Of a stretch of DNA of 64,000 nt, positions 37,807-50,915 are shown piece after piece (positions within the stretch are counted from its first letter, which is position 1; every line of letters starts with the position of its first letter). Position numbers and translations under genes: made by a program. The DNA is from an uncultured Pseudocitrobacter sp. GTDB lineage: Bacteria; Pseudomonadota; Gammaproteobacteria; Enterobacterales; Enterobacteriaceae. A model generated the notes under the pieces. That model searched no databases. It worked only from the letters and a program-made list of their open reading frames with translations, and had not been told where the DNA came from. Location of the stretch: positions 91,235-155,234 of the forward strand of contig CAJYVI010000071.1 of the NCBI GenBank assembly GCA_913778145.1. The letters are read 5' to 3'.

Positions 37807-39779
37807 CCGTACTCGCAGCAGGAACACCCACGCCTTTAGGCGCACGCTATGACGGCAAGGGCGTGAATTTCACGCTCTTTTCTGCCCATGCTGAGCGGGT
37901 GGAACTCTGCGTGTTCGATGCGCAGGGCAATGAGTCACGCTACGACCTGCCCGCGCGCAGCGGCGATATCTGGCACGGTTATTTGCCAAAAGCGCGCCCA
38001 GGATTGCGTTATGGCTATCGCGTCCACGGCCCGTGGGATCCCGCGCAGGGCCACCGCTTTAACCCGGCGAAACTGCTTATCGATCCGTGCTGTTATCGAG
38101 TTGATGGCACGCTGAAAGATGAGCCGTGTCTGCACGGGGGGCATCAGCAGCCGGAAAACAGCGACAGCGCCGCAATCGCGCCGAAATCGGTCGTTGCTGC
38201 GCTGGACTATCAGTGGGAAGACGACGCGCCGCCGCGTACCGCGTGGGGCAAAACCGTTATCTACGAAGCGCATGTGAAGGGGCTGACCTATCGCCATCCG
38301 GGCATCCCGCAGGAGATTCGCGGCACCTACAAAGCGCTCGCTCACCCGGTGATGATTAACTATTTCAAAACGTTAGGCATTACCGCGCTGGAGCTGATGC
38401 CGGTGGCGCATTTCGCCAGCGAACCGCGTTTGCAACGCATGGGGTTAAGCAACTATTGGGGTTACAACCCGATGGCGATGTTTGCCCTTGATCCGCGCTA
38501 CGCCAGCTCGCCTGAGCGTGCGCTGGATGAATTTCGCGATGCGATAAAAGCGCTGCATCGTGCCGGAATAGAAGTGATTCTCGACGTCGTATTGAACCAC
38601 AGCGCGGAAATTGATCTCGATGGCCCGACCATCTCGCTGCGCGGAATCGATAACCGTAGCTATTATTGGATAAGGGAAGATGGCGATTACCACAACTGGA
38701 CGGGGTGTGGGAATACGCTCAACCTCAGTCATCCCGGCGGCGTGGAGTATGCCCGCCAGTGCCTGCGTTTTTGGGTAGATGTCTGCCATGTTGATGGTTT
38801 TCGCTTCGATTTAGCCACCATTATGGGGCGCACGCCGGACTTTCGTCAGGACGCGCCGCTGTTTGAAGCGATTAAACACGACCCGGTGCTGTCTGCGGTG
38901 AAGCTGATTGCCGAACCGTGGGATATCGGGATGGGAGGTTATCAGGTCGGTAATTTCCCGCCGCTGTTTATGGAGTGGAACGACCATTTCCGCGATGCGA
39001 TGCGTCGTTTTTGGTTGCAGGAAGATCTCTCGCTGGGCGAGTTTGCCCAACGTTTTGCCGCCTCCAGCGATGTTTTTGCACGCGGCGGACGCAGCCCATC
39101 GGCTGCGGTGAATCTGGTGACGGCCCACGATGGCTTCACGTTGCGTGACTGCGTTTGCTTCAATAATAAGCATAACGAAGCCAACGGTGAGGAAAATCGC
39201 GACGGCACTAGCAATAACCATAGCAATAATCATGGTATAGAAGGATTAGGTGGTAACCTGGACATTATTGAGCGCCGTCGGGCCAGCGTACATGCGCTGT
39301 TGACGACGCTGTTGTTGTCTCAGGGGACACCGATGCTGCTGGCGGGTGATGAACATGGTCACAGCCAGCACGGTAATAACAACGCCTACTGCCAGGACAA
39401 TCCGTTGACCTGGCTGGATTGGGAAAACGCCAATGCCGGGCTTACTGCGTTTACCGCCGCGCTGATTCATCTGCGCCAGAACATCCCTGCTTTAACGCAG
39501 GATGCCTGGTGGCAGGAGGGCGACGGTAACGTGCAGTGGCTCAATCAGCATGCGCAACCGCTGCATCCTGATGAGTGGCAAAACGGCGTAAGACGGATGC
39601 AAGTCCTGCTTTCCCATCGCTGGCTTATTACGCTCAATGCGACGCACGACGTGGCTACACTCGTTTTACCTGAGGGGGAGTGGCGCGCTGTTCCCCCCTT
39701 CGCCGGAGAGGATAATCCGGTCGTCATGGCTGTCTGGCATGGGCCCGCGCACGGAGTGTGCGTATTTCAAAGGTCATAG
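37803..39779 (+). CDS. glgX: Glycogen debranching enzyme GlgX
   Basis: This 658-residue GH13 isoamylase-type enzyme removes short branches from phosphorylase-limit glycogen. Motifs are [12 protein letters not shown], the nucleophile Asp in [12 protein letters not shown], the acid Glu in LIAEPWDIG and [15 protein letters not shown]. The start ATG at 37803 overlaps the glgB stop (ATGA) and gives the E. coli length plus one; in-frame upstream codons lie inside glgB. It is followed by a 56-base gap before glgC. Confidence 0.97.
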   Translation: MTVLAAGTPTPLGARYDGKGVNFTLFSAHAERVELCVFDAQGNESRYDLPARSGDIWHGYLPKARPGLRYGYRVHGPWDPAQGHRFNPAKLLIDPCCYRVDGTLKDEPCLHGGHQQPENSDSAAIAPKSVVAALDYQWEDDAPPRTAWGKTVIYEAHVKGLTYRHPGIPQEIRGTYKALAHPVMINYFKTLGITALELMPVAHFASEPRLQRMGLSNYWGYNPMAMFALDPRYASSPERALDEFRDAIKALHRAGIEVILDVVLNHSAEIDLDGPTISLRGIDNRSYYWIREDGDYHNWTGCGNTLNLSHPGGVEYARQCLRFWVDVCHVDGFRFDLATIMGRTPDFRQDAPLFEAIKHDPVLSAVKLIAEPWDIGMGGYQVGNFPPLFMEWNDHFRDAMRRFWLQEDLSLGEFAQRFAASSDVFARGGRSPSAAVNLVTAHDGFTLRDCVCFNNKHNEANGEENRDGTSNNHSNNHGIEGLGGNLDIIERRRASVHALLTTLLLSQGTPMLLAGDEHGHSQHGNNNAYCQDNPLTWLDWENANAGLTAFTAALIHLRQNIPALTQDAWWQEGDGNVQWLNQHAQPLHPDEWQNGVRRMQVLLSHRWLITLNATHDVATLVLPEGEWRAVPPFAGEDNPVVMAVWHGPAHGVCVFQRS

Positions 39780-39835
39780 GTTCTGAATCATCTCAACAAA
39801 GAATGGATGAAGATGAGCAACAAAAGGAGTTAATC

Positions 39836-41130
39836 ATGGTTAGGCTGGAAAAAAACGATCCCTTAATGCTGGCGCGCCAGTTACCGAATAAAACGGTTGC
39901 GCTGATCCTCGCGGGTGGCCGCGGCACGCGTCTAAAAGATCTCACCATCAAGCGTGCGAAACCGGCGGTGCACTTTGGCGGCAAATTCCGCATTATCGAC
40001 TTTGCACTGTCGAACTGCATCAACTCAGGGATTCGTCGTATTGGCGTGATTACGCAGTATCAATCACACACGCTGGTACAACACATCCAGCGCGGATGGT
40101 CCTTCTTTAGCGAAGAGATGAACGAGTTTGTTGACCTTCTGCCGGCACAGCAGCGCGTACACGGTGAAAACTGGTATCGCGGCACCGCCGATGCGGTAAC
40201 CCAAAACCTCGACATCATCAGCCGTTATAAAGCGGAATATGTGGTGATCCTCGCGGGAGACCACATCTACAAACAAGATTACTCGCGCATGCTCATCGAC
40301 CACGTCGAAAAAGGCGCGCGCTGCACCGTTGCGTGCATGCCGGTGCCCATTGAAGAAGCAACGGCCTTTGGCGTTATGGCAGTAGACGAAAGCGAGAAAA
40401 TTATCGACTTCGTTGAAAAACCGGCAAACCCACCGGCCATGCCAAACGATGCCAGCAAATCGCTCGCCAGTATGGGTATCTATGTCTTTGATGCTGATTA
40501 TCTTTATGAGCTGCTCAAAGAAGACGACGAGGATGAAAACTCCAGCCACGACTTTGGCAAAGATATTATCCCGAAAATCACTAAAGCTGGCATGGCTTAT
40601 GCTCATCCATTCCCACTCTCCTGTGTACAGTCCGATCCGAATGCAGAACCGTACTGGCGCGATGTGGGTACGCTGGAAGCGTACTGGAAAGCAAACCTTG
40701 ACCTGGCGTCCGTGACGCCTGAGCTGGACATGTATGACCAGAACTGGCCGATTCGTACTCACATGGAATCTCTGCCGCCGGCGAAGTTCGTCCAGGACCG
40801 CTCCGGCAGCCACGGTATGACCCTGAACTCGCTGGTTTCCGGCGGCTGCATTATTTCAGGCTCCGTGGTGGTGCAATCGGTCCTGTTCCCGCGCGTGCGC
40901 GTGAACTCGTTCTGTAACATTGATTCGGCAGTCTTATTACCTGACGTCTGGGTTGGCCGTTCATGCCGCTTACGCCGTTGCGTTATCGACCGCGCCTGCG
41001 TCATTCCGGAAGGAATGGTGATTGGTGAAAATGCGGAAGACGATGCACGCCGTTTCTACCGCTCGGAAGAGGGGATTGTGCTGGTTACGCGTGACATGCT
41101 GCGCAAATTGCAGGTCAAACAGGAGCGATA

Positions 41131-41131
<1 letters not shown>
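39836..41131 (+). CDS. glgC: Glucose-1-phosphate adenylyltransferase GlgC
   Basis: This 431-residue ADP-glucose pyrophosphorylase makes the glucosyl donor for glycogen. It has the nucleotide loop [43 protein letters not shown], which also carries the fructose-1,6-bisphosphate/AMP allosteric region. [22 protein letters not shown] and EKPANPP form the catalytic site, and a C-terminal left-handed beta-helix follows. The start at 39836 (MVRLEKND) gives the E. coli length and has AAGGAG upstream; an earlier start would overlap glgX. It shares one base with glgA. Confidence 0.97.
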
Positions 41132-45029
<3,898 letters not shown>

Positions 45030-45057
45030 TACTGCGTCGATAAAGCGCGTAATAATG

Positions 45058-45093
45058 ACAAGGCCGTAGTAATGTTTACTACGGCCTTGTTTT
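45058..45093 (+). terminator. Glycogen operon terminator
   Basis: A long stem ACAAGGCCGTAGTA/TACTACGGCCTTGT with a small loop runs into TTTTAC, 29 bases after the glgP stop. It separates the glg operon from the unrecognised cluster. Confidence 0.92.
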
Positions 45094-45109
45094 ACTTTGT
45101 GGATACATA

Positions 45110-45640
45110 ATGGAAAATAATAAATCAGGACGCATCATTAAAAACACAATGGTTATAGCCACTTTATTTGTCAGCATGACGTCATTGACAAGTTTCGGTG
45201 CCGATAAACTGCCTGAAGCAAAAGACTATCCCGTTAAGACTATTTATACCGGCAATGCTGCAAAAGATATTGATAATAGCGATGAATTTACGCATGAATT
45301 CAGAACGCGTTTCAAGGAAGCGATGCAGGGCGATGTTGTTTTTGCGGGTGAATATGCCCAGGCCATGTGGGGCTGCGGTGGGTCTGGCTGTCACACCGTA
45401 GCGTTAATTAATAAACGAACCGGGCGGGCATTGGATAAAGCGTTTACCGTGTATTATGGTGGTGACGATGAAAACCCAATATCAATGGGTGAGGAAGTTG
45501 TTTTTATGGAGAAGGACAGCAAGTTGCTCGTTACTTCTGGCATGGATGAAACAACGAATAAATTTTATTCATACTATTATGTTTTAAAAAGTGATGGGCT
45601 TGAGTTGATTCGCAAACGAGAAAAGAAAGAAGATAAATAA
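45110..45640 (+). CDS. Exported protein with Cys pair, unknown
   Basis: This 176-residue protein was not recognised. A signal peptide (basic start, hydrophobic MVIATLFVSMTSLTSFGA, likely cut before DKLPEA) indicates export. The mature part contains FAGEYAQAMWGCGGSGCHTVALINKRTG with Cys89 and Cys94, probably a disulfide in the periplasm. Next comes VVFMEKDSKLLVTSG and a charged, Lys/Glu-rich tail. The start has GTGGA seven bases upstream. It is 17 bases after the glg terminator and 49 bases before the next gene, so it likely heads a new unit. Codon use is more AT-rich than in glgP. Confidence 0.72.
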   Translation: MENNKSGRIIKNTMVIATLFVSMTSLTSFGADKLPEAKDYPVKTIYTGNAAKDIDNSDEFTHEFRTRFKEAMQGDVVFAGEYAQAMWGCGGSGCHTVALINKRTGRALDKAFTVYYGGDDENPISMGEEVVFMEKDSKLLVTSGMDETTNKFYSYYYVLKSDGLELIRKREKKEDK

Positions 45641-45689
45641 AAGAACGGATAATATTTTTTGAGATGCGCAAGGAAATACGATTTAAGAA

Positions 45690-47189
45690 ATGAAAAACAC
45701 TAAGTGGATACTTCTTTCTCTGATCATGGCTTTTATCGGTGTGCCCATTCTTGCGCACTGCGTGGCATTATTCTGTGGGCTATGTGTCGCGATTATCGCT
45801 TATATTTTAGAGGGGCTTGGCCTGGCAAAAGAGACGCAGGGGCTTCCTTCCGCATTGATTCTGCTCGCCATTTGCAACCTGATGTTTTTCGGCGGTCGCA
45901 TTTGGTCGAAAGATAACGCGCCGGAAGATAACCTCATCTGGCGGCACGCGATTCTGTTGCTGCCCGCACTTCTGGCATTGCTGGGGTGGATTTACGCGCT
46001 GCAACAGGCCAGCCTTGGTTTTTACACGATGGGCAGCGGAACGCTTGCCGTATTATCCCCCTGGGCAGGGATTCATATCGTTACTCTTGTCTGCCAATGG
46101 TATTGGGGGAGCCTGCTGATACCGGTTTGTTCGCAGCTAAGCTTTACCCTCGGCTATGGTTGGTCGTTCAGACGATCTTTCTTCACAAGCAGGGCGGGCA
46201 TCTGCCGCAGTATTATTCTGTTTCTCATCGTCTTAGCCTCAGCTTACGCGGCGTACCAGGCGTGGCAGCAGAAAGTAAAATATCCCAATGTTATTTATGA
46301 AGATTTTGATACCCGCAACTACCGGCCTGATAAATGGCATAACGAACTCGTTCCGCTTCAGGGCACGCCCGCGTTACAAATCACCCACAACTGGCCGCGG
46401 ATGGACGGCGCGACGGCGGGTTATCCTCTCTATGCGTCCGCATTCTATGCGCTAAACGTTTTACCGAAACGGTTTGATGAGGATAAATATTTACGCAATT
46501 CGCGCACGCCGGCCGCGTGGGAAAATATTATCAAAGGTCGTGTCGATATTATTTTCGTCGCACAGCCTTCTGCCGGGCAGAAATCAGATGCCCAGAAAAT
46601 GGGAGTAAAGCTGACCTACACGCCGTTCGCACGTGAAGCGTTTGTTTTTATCGTCAACAAAAACAACCCCATTAACAGCCTCACCACTGAGCAGGTCCGC
46701 GATATTTTCAGCGGCAAAATTACCAACTGGCGTCAGGTTGGCGGCCCGGACGCGGCCATTGAGCCCTGGCAGCGGCCCGAGGATTCAGGTAGCCAGACCG
46801 CCATGCTGGCGAAGGTAATGAAAGGGACGCCAATGCTCAAACCCAGGGAGATGAAGGTAGCTGACCAAATGGGCGAACTGTTGGATGTGGTGGCGCAATA
46901 TCAGGATACCCCCGGCGCGATTGGTTACACCTTCCGCTATTACGCCACGCGGATGCATGCCAGTGAGGGTGTCAAACTGCTGGCGATTAACGGCATTGCT
47001 CCCACGGCAGAGAACATTCGCAACGACGTTTATCCCTGGGTCGCGGGTGTTTATATGGTGACTCAGGAAAACCCAACCACGGAAACTCAGAAAGTAGTCG
47101 AGTGGTTTTTAAGCCCACAGGGGCAAAGGTTGGTACAGGATGTGGGGTATGTGCCGATGTATGAAACATTCGCTAATTCAAAGCAGTAA
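45690..47189 (+). CDS. Polytopic membrane protein fused to PstS-like binding domain
   Basis: This is a 499-residue protein. Residues 1 to about 195 hold five or so hydrophobic segments, including ILLSLIMAFIGVPILAHCVALF, HAILLLPALLALLGWIYAL and the last, IILFLIVLASAYAAYQAW. The rest is a soluble domain of about 300 residues, presumably periplasmic. It resembles PstS-type phosphate-binding proteins: FVFIVNKNNPINSLTTEQVRDIFSGKITNWRQVGG is the family signature. RPEDSGSQTAML stands where PstS has its Ser-Gly-Thr ligand loop, and PGAIGYTFRYYA and ENPTTETQKVVEWFLSPQGQ follow. A binding protein fused to a multi-helix module is unusual. The ligand is unknown; no permease or ATPase is adjacent. Confidence 0.8.
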   Translation: MKNTKWILLSLIMAFIGVPILAHCVALFCGLCVAIIAYILEGLGLAKETQGLPSALILLAICNLMFFGGRIWSKDNAPEDNLIWRHAILLLPALLALLGWIYALQQASLGFYTMGSGTLAVLSPWAGIHIVTLVCQWYWGSLLIPVCSQLSFTLGYGWSFRRSFFTSRAGICRSIILFLIVLASAYAAYQAWQQKVKYPNVIYEDFDTRNYRPDKWHNELVPLQGTPALQITHNWPRMDGATAGYPLYASAFYALNVLPKRFDEDKYLRNSRTPAAWENIIKGRVDIIFVAQPSAGQKSDAQKMGVKLTYTPFAREAFVFIVNKNNPINSLTTEQVRDIFSGKITNWRQVGGPDAAIEPWQRPEDSGSQTAMLAKVMKGTPMLKPREMKVADQMGELLDVVAQYQDTPGAIGYTFRYYATRMHASEGVKLLAINGIAPTAENIRNDVYPWVAGVYMVTQENPTTETQKVVEWFLSPQGQRLVQDVGYVPMYETFANSKQ

Positions 47190-47190
47190 T

Positions 47191-47904
47191 ATGAAATCAG
47201 TTAACAGATTATTTGCCGACCTCGTGGGCACCGAGCCCTACACTGGCGTTGAAATCACCATTGCCAATTGCGAATCAGCATATTGGGATGAGGATATGGT
47301 TCCACGCCTGATTAATCAGGCACTGGATGAAGGGGAAAAGTTTGTCGGTGCAGCAGGCCTTGACGGTTTGCGCCGCTATAATGTTACTCTGAATGTCGGT
47401 TTGTCCTCGAGTCATATCTGGCCTGGATTTTCCCTCGATTCTGCGACTATCAGCCGTCTTTGTGCCAGCGGCGCCGATTTTGGTTTTGACCCTTATATTA
47501 GCGATGTGCCTGATATTGAGTGTGAACTCAACACAACAGATGACTTTACCGTCCATTTCTCGGCGATGAAAAATCCTGATGAGCGAACAATCATTGTCAA
47601 ACGTCCACTCAGGGAATGCGCCTCCTGGATCGAGGATGTGTACACTCATTGGGTCTTCAGAGAAGCACTGAAATTTCACGGGGATAACAGCCTGCGGGGA
47701 TTCCGCGATAAGCAGGCGACGCTGACGTATTATTGCCGTAATTACTCCTCAACAAACTGTACCGATGAAGGATGCCGCACCTGTGAGGAGAACTGTGTTC
47801 GCCCCAGTTTTTCTTTGTCGCGCAGTACCATCATTAGGCTGAATGCTGCTAATGCGGGCTTTGTGTATATACCCTTTACGCGCTCACAAAGGCGGAGGAC
47901 GTAA
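47191..47904 (+). CDS. Unknown soluble protein with Cys-rich C-terminal segment
   Basis: This 237-residue protein was not recognised and has no signal peptide or membrane segment. I chose the ATG at 47191, one base after the preceding stop; an in-frame ATG further upstream overlaps the previous gene. The stretch FSLDSATISRLCASGADFGFDPYI recalls the C-terminal pattern of DUF4279-type small proteins, a weak resemblance. Near the C-terminus a cluster YYCRNYSSTNCTDEGCRTCEENC with five Cys could bind a metal. The tail is basic (RSQRRRT). It is packed between its neighbours with one-base gaps. Confidence 0.68.
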   Translation: MKSVNRLFADLVGTEPYTGVEITIANCESAYWDEDMVPRLINQALDEGEKFVGAAGLDGLRRYNVTLNVGLSSSHIWPGFSLDSATISRLCASGADFGFDPYISDVPDIECELNTTDDFTVHFSAMKNPDERTIIVKRPLRECASWIEDVYTHWVFREALKFHGDNSLRGFRDKQATLTYYCRNYSSTNCTDEGCRTCEENCVRPSFSLSRSTIIRLNAANAGFVYIPFTRSQRRRT

Positions 47905-47905
47905 T

Positions 47906-48652
47906 ATGCAACCCAGCCCCGCTATGCTGAATCTGATTGAACAGATTTATCACACCTTCCGTCGGTATACGGTGCCAAAACAATTTGTGGTGTGCTGTGA
48001 ATACTGCCTCAATAAACAACAGCAAAAGGCGTTACAGCAAACCTCACTGCGCGCAATACCTTACTCATTATTAAATGACTGGAATTCCAGCCCTGGCCCC
48101 GATCCGCAAAACAGTGATGAGGTTCGTTATTTTCTGCCGCGCTTGCTGGAGTTTGTCGCGCACGGTCAGTTCGACTGTGTGTGCGAAGATTTCTCTTTGA
48201 TGCGGATTAACCTGGCAGATAAGACCCACTGGCGGGCGGATGAACGGGCGATTTTAGAACGCTATGCCCGTCAATTTATGGCCGACTGGGTGTCAGGAGA
48301 GGAAGTCGTTGAATTGCAGCGCATGCTGAAGATGTTTTGCCGCGCTGATATTGCACCTTCGCGATTACTGGATGAAGTCCTGGCCGTACCGGGTTACTGG
48401 TCGGCTGCGTCTCTGGCCTGTTTACTGTACAAATATCGTGCAGGCTACATCAGGGATGATGAAGACGAAACAGATGATGGCCTTGCCAAAGAAATCTGTA
48501 TCTGGATGAAAAACAATCAGGCTTTAATCACTGAACGCGCGAGGCTGGCCATCGAAAACCCACGTAGACAGCCTGAAACACCGACGGAATATCAGGTCTG
48601 GGAAGATGACTGGATGATTGATGAGTGTTTGTGCGCAATGTCGGATTTGTAG
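47906..48652 (+). CDS. Unknown helical protein with CxxC motif
   Basis: This 248-residue protein is predicted to be soluble, with no signal peptide. An early CCEYCLN (CxxC) is followed by LQQTSLRAIPYSLLNDW and DEVRYFLPRLLEFVA. The combination CxxC, then L...LR.IP...L, then FLPRLLE recalls a scattered family of uncharacterised bacterial proteins; I cannot name it. The rest is helical and acidic, with Trp-rich YQVWEDDWMIDECLC at the end. The start at 47906 has GGAGG upstream and lies one base after the previous stop. It ends the cluster before the terminator shared with glpD. Confidence 0.68.
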   Translation: MQPSPAMLNLIEQIYHTFRRYTVPKQFVVCCEYCLNKQQQKALQQTSLRAIPYSLLNDWNSSPGPDPQNSDEVRYFLPRLLEFVAHGQFDCVCEDFSLMRINLADKTHWRADERAILERYARQFMADWVSGEEVVELQRMLKMFCRADIAPSRLLDEVLAVPGYWSAASLACLLYKYRAGYIRDDEDETDDGLAKEICIWMKNNQALITERARLAIENPRRQPETPTEYQVWEDDWMIDECLCAMSDL

Positions 48653-48661
48653 CACAACAAC

Positions 48662-48688
48662 GCCGGGTACGGCAACGTCATACCCGGC
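48662..48688. terminator. Hairpin between the unknown cluster and glpD
   Basis: GCCGGGTA and TACCCGGC pair around an 11-base loop in the 42-base gap between two convergent genes. T-rich sequence follows only weakly. It may serve both strands. Confidence 0.65.
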
Positions 48689-48694
48689 ATTATC

Positions 48695-50203
48695 TTAAGA
48701 CGCCAGCGACAGTTCACGCTTTCCCGCGTTTTGCAGCAGCCATTGCGCCACGCGCGACTGCTGTTCGGCGTTCAGCCACATTCCCTGCTTGGTTCTGCGC
48801 CACAGCGCGTCATCGGCGCGGCGTACCCATTCGTGCTCAACCAGATAACGCAGTTCGGCTTCATAAAACTCATGGCCAAAATCTTCGCCTAAATCAGCCA
48901 CACTTTTCGCCTCACCCAGCAACAGCTCGCTATTGCTGCCGTAAGTGCGTGCGAAGTGGCGCGCCAGCGATTCGCTGATAAACGGATAGCGGCGGCGCAG
49001 GGTTGCGGCGTAATCGTCGCGGTCGCCGTTGATATCACCGCCGGGCAGCGTCGCGTCTTTGGTCCATGCCGGGCCAATATTTTTGTAATACGGTGCCAGT
49101 TTCTCCATCGCATGTTCGGCAAGCTTGCGGTAGGTGGTGAGTTTCCCACCGAATACCGATAGCAGCGGGGCCTGGTTATCGACGTCATGTACGTCCAGCG
49201 TGTAGTCGCGCGTAATAGCCTGCGGTGAGTCTGATTCATCATCGCACAGCGGACGTACGCCGGAGTAAGTCCAGACGATGTCGTCGCGTCCCAGCTGTTT
49301 TTTGAAGTGCGCGTTGTATACCTTCAACAGATAGCTGATTTCCCCTTCATCGATTTCGACATTCTTCGGATCGCCGTGATACTCCTGATCGGTGGTGCCG
49401 ATAATCGAAAACTCATCCATCCATGGGATGACAAACACAATGCGCTTATCTTCGTTTTGCAGGATGTAGGCCTGCTTCTGAGTGTGCACGCGCGGCACCA
49501 CAATATGGCTGCCTTTGATCAGGCGGATGCCGTAAGGCGAGGGCAGATGCATGCCATCATCGAAGAACTGTTTCACCCACGGACCGGTCGCGTTGACCAG
49601 ACCACGCGCCTGCCAGCTGTATTTTTTGCCGGTATCGATGTCTTCCGCTTCCACAATCCACAGGCCATTCTCACGGCGAGCGGAGGTGGCGCGGGTGCGG
49701 GTCAGTACTTCACCACCTTTGCGCTCAACCATTTGCGCGTTGGCCAGTACCAGCCGCGCATCATCTACCCAACAGTCAGAATATTCGAATCCGCGCACGA
49801 TCTCAGGTTTGAGGACCGATTCTGCGCCAAAACGCAAACCGGTAGACCCCGGCAGGCTGGTGCGTTTGCCCAGATGATCGTACATAAACAAACCAATGCG
49901 GATCATCCACGCCGGACGTAGGTGCGGGCGATGCGGCAGGCGAAAACGCATCGGAAAAGCGATATGCGGCGCCATTTTTAACAGCACTTCACGTTCGGCG
50001 AGCGCTTCGCTCACCAGGCGGAATTCATAGTGTTCAAGGTAACGCAGGCCGCCGTGGATGAGCTTAGAACTGGCGCTGGAGGTGGCACATGCCAGATCCT
50101 CCGCTTCCAGCATCAAAACGGATAATCCGCGCCCGGCGGCATCCGCTGCGATCCCTGCGCCGTTGATCCCGCCACCTATCACAATCAGATCTTTGGTTTC
50201 CAT
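48695..50203 (-). CDS. glpD: Aerobic glycerol-3-phosphate dehydrogenase GlpD
   Basis: This 502-residue FAD enzyme at the inner membrane oxidises glycerol-3-phosphate to dihydroxyacetone phosphate and passes electrons to ubiquinone. The N-terminal FAD loop is DLIVIGGGINGAGIAADAAGRG, followed by SSKLIHGGLRYLEHYEF, and VFGGKLTTYRKLAEHAMEKL closes the FAD site. I chose 50203 (METKDLIVIGG), as in E. coli; an upstream ATG would add six residues and lie closer to the operator. It is divergent from glpEGR, with GlpR operators between. Confidence 0.97.
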   Translation of the reverse strand: METKDLIVIGGGINGAGIAADAAGRGLSVLMLEAEDLACATSSASSKLIHGGLRYLEHYEFRLVSEALAEREVLLKMAPHIAFPMRFRLPHRPHLRPAWMIRIGLFMYDHLGKRTSLPGSTGLRFGAESVLKPEIVRGFEYSDCWVDDARLVLANAQMVERKGGEVLTRTRATSARRENGLWIVEAEDIDTGKKYSWQARGLVNATGPWVKQFFDDGMHLPSPYGIRLIKGSHIVVPRVHTQKQAYILQNEDKRIVFVIPWMDEFSIIGTTDQEYHGDPKNVEIDEGEISYLLKVYNAHFKKQLGRDDIVWTYSGVRPLCDDESDSPQAITRDYTLDVHDVDNQAPLLSVFGGKLTTYRKLAEHAMEKLAPYYKNIGPAWTKDATLPGGDINGDRDDYAATLRRRYPFISESLARHFARTYGSNSELLLGEAKSVADLGEDFGHEFYEAELRYLVEHEWVRRADDALWRRTKQGMWLNAEQQSRVAQWLLQNAGKRELSLAS

Positions 50204-50215
50204 TCTCGCTACCTC

Positions 50216-50258
50216 GTTCACTTTCGTTATAGCTCAATAATGCTCGATAACGAAAATA
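50216..50258 (-). promoter_or_regulatory. GlpR operators in the glpD promoter region
   Basis: Two adjacent copies approximate the GlpR dyad WATGTTCGWTAWCGAACATW. The better one is at 50238-50258 with core TGCTCGATAACGAAAA. The weaker one is at 50216-50238 with core TTTCGTTATAGCTC. They lie 13 to 55 bases upstream of the glpD start. This fits repression by GlpR relieved by glycerol-3-phosphate. Confidence 0.72.
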
Positions 50259-50404
50259 ATAGCAAACAAACGCGCGTTCGGTAACATCAAAAAAACAATT
50301 TACAGTGATGTGTGTAACATATTGGCGTTTCACTGCCGTCAGGACGTACACTTGGCGGTAAAATGGCGTGAGTTCGCCCACCTGCAATAAAGAGAAGAGA
50401 AACC

Positions 50405-50734
50405 ATGGAACAGTTTGTGTGTATCAATGTAGAAGAAGCGCACCAGAAGTTACGCCAGCAGACCGCCGTGCTGGTGGATATTCGTGACCCGCAGAGCTAT
50501 GCGCTGGGCCACACGCCGGGTGCGTTTCATCTGACCAACGATACGCTGGGCGCGTTTATGCGTGACAATGATTTTGATACGCCGGTGATGGTGATGTGCT
50601 ATCACGGCAACAGCAGCAAAGGCGCTGCACAATATCTGCTACAGCAGGGCTACGATGAAGTGTACAGCGTGGATGGCGGCTTCGACGCCTGGCATCGCCA
50701 TTTCCCGGCAGAGGTTGAGCATATCGCGCTTTAG
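50405..50734 (+). CDS. glpE: Thiosulfate sulfurtransferase GlpE
   Basis: This 109-residue single-domain rhodanese transfers sulfur from thiosulfate to cyanide or thiols through a persulfide on Cys65, seen in the active loop [11 protein letters not shown]. Earlier motifs are [22 protein letters not shown], which form the rhodanese core. Length and sequence fit E. coli GlpE. It is the first gene of glpEGR; its metabolic link to glycerol-3-phosphate is unclear. Confidence 0.96.
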   Translation: MEQFVCINVEEAHQKLRQQTAVLVDIRDPQSYALGHTPGAFHLTNDTLGAFMRDNDFDTPVMVMCYHGNSSKGAAQYLLQQGYDEVYSVDGGFDAWHRHFPAEVEHIAL

Positions 50735-50754
50735 GCATGTGTTTGCAATGGTAA

Positions 50755-50880
50755 TTACACTAAATCATTCAAGTTGGATCAAGGCGGCAAGAGAGCGAAT
50801 CCCCAGGAGCGTACAAAAGTACATGACTGGGGTGAGAGCGCGCAGCCAACGCAGAGGCAACTTGAATGATGACGTGTATA
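50755..50880. repeat. ERIC (IRU) element between glpE and glpG
   Basis: The ERIC core GCGAATCCCCAGGAGCGTAC...GTACATGACTGGGGTGAGAGCG lies between perfect inverted ends TCATTCAAGTTG (50765-50776) and CAACTTGAATGA (50858-50869). The length of about 126 bases is that of a full element. It sits inside the glpEGR operon and would be transcribed as a long hairpin. Confidence 0.92.
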
Positions 50881-50915
50881 CTGTGCTCCTTTGTGTGGAA
50901 TAAGCGACCCTCTGC

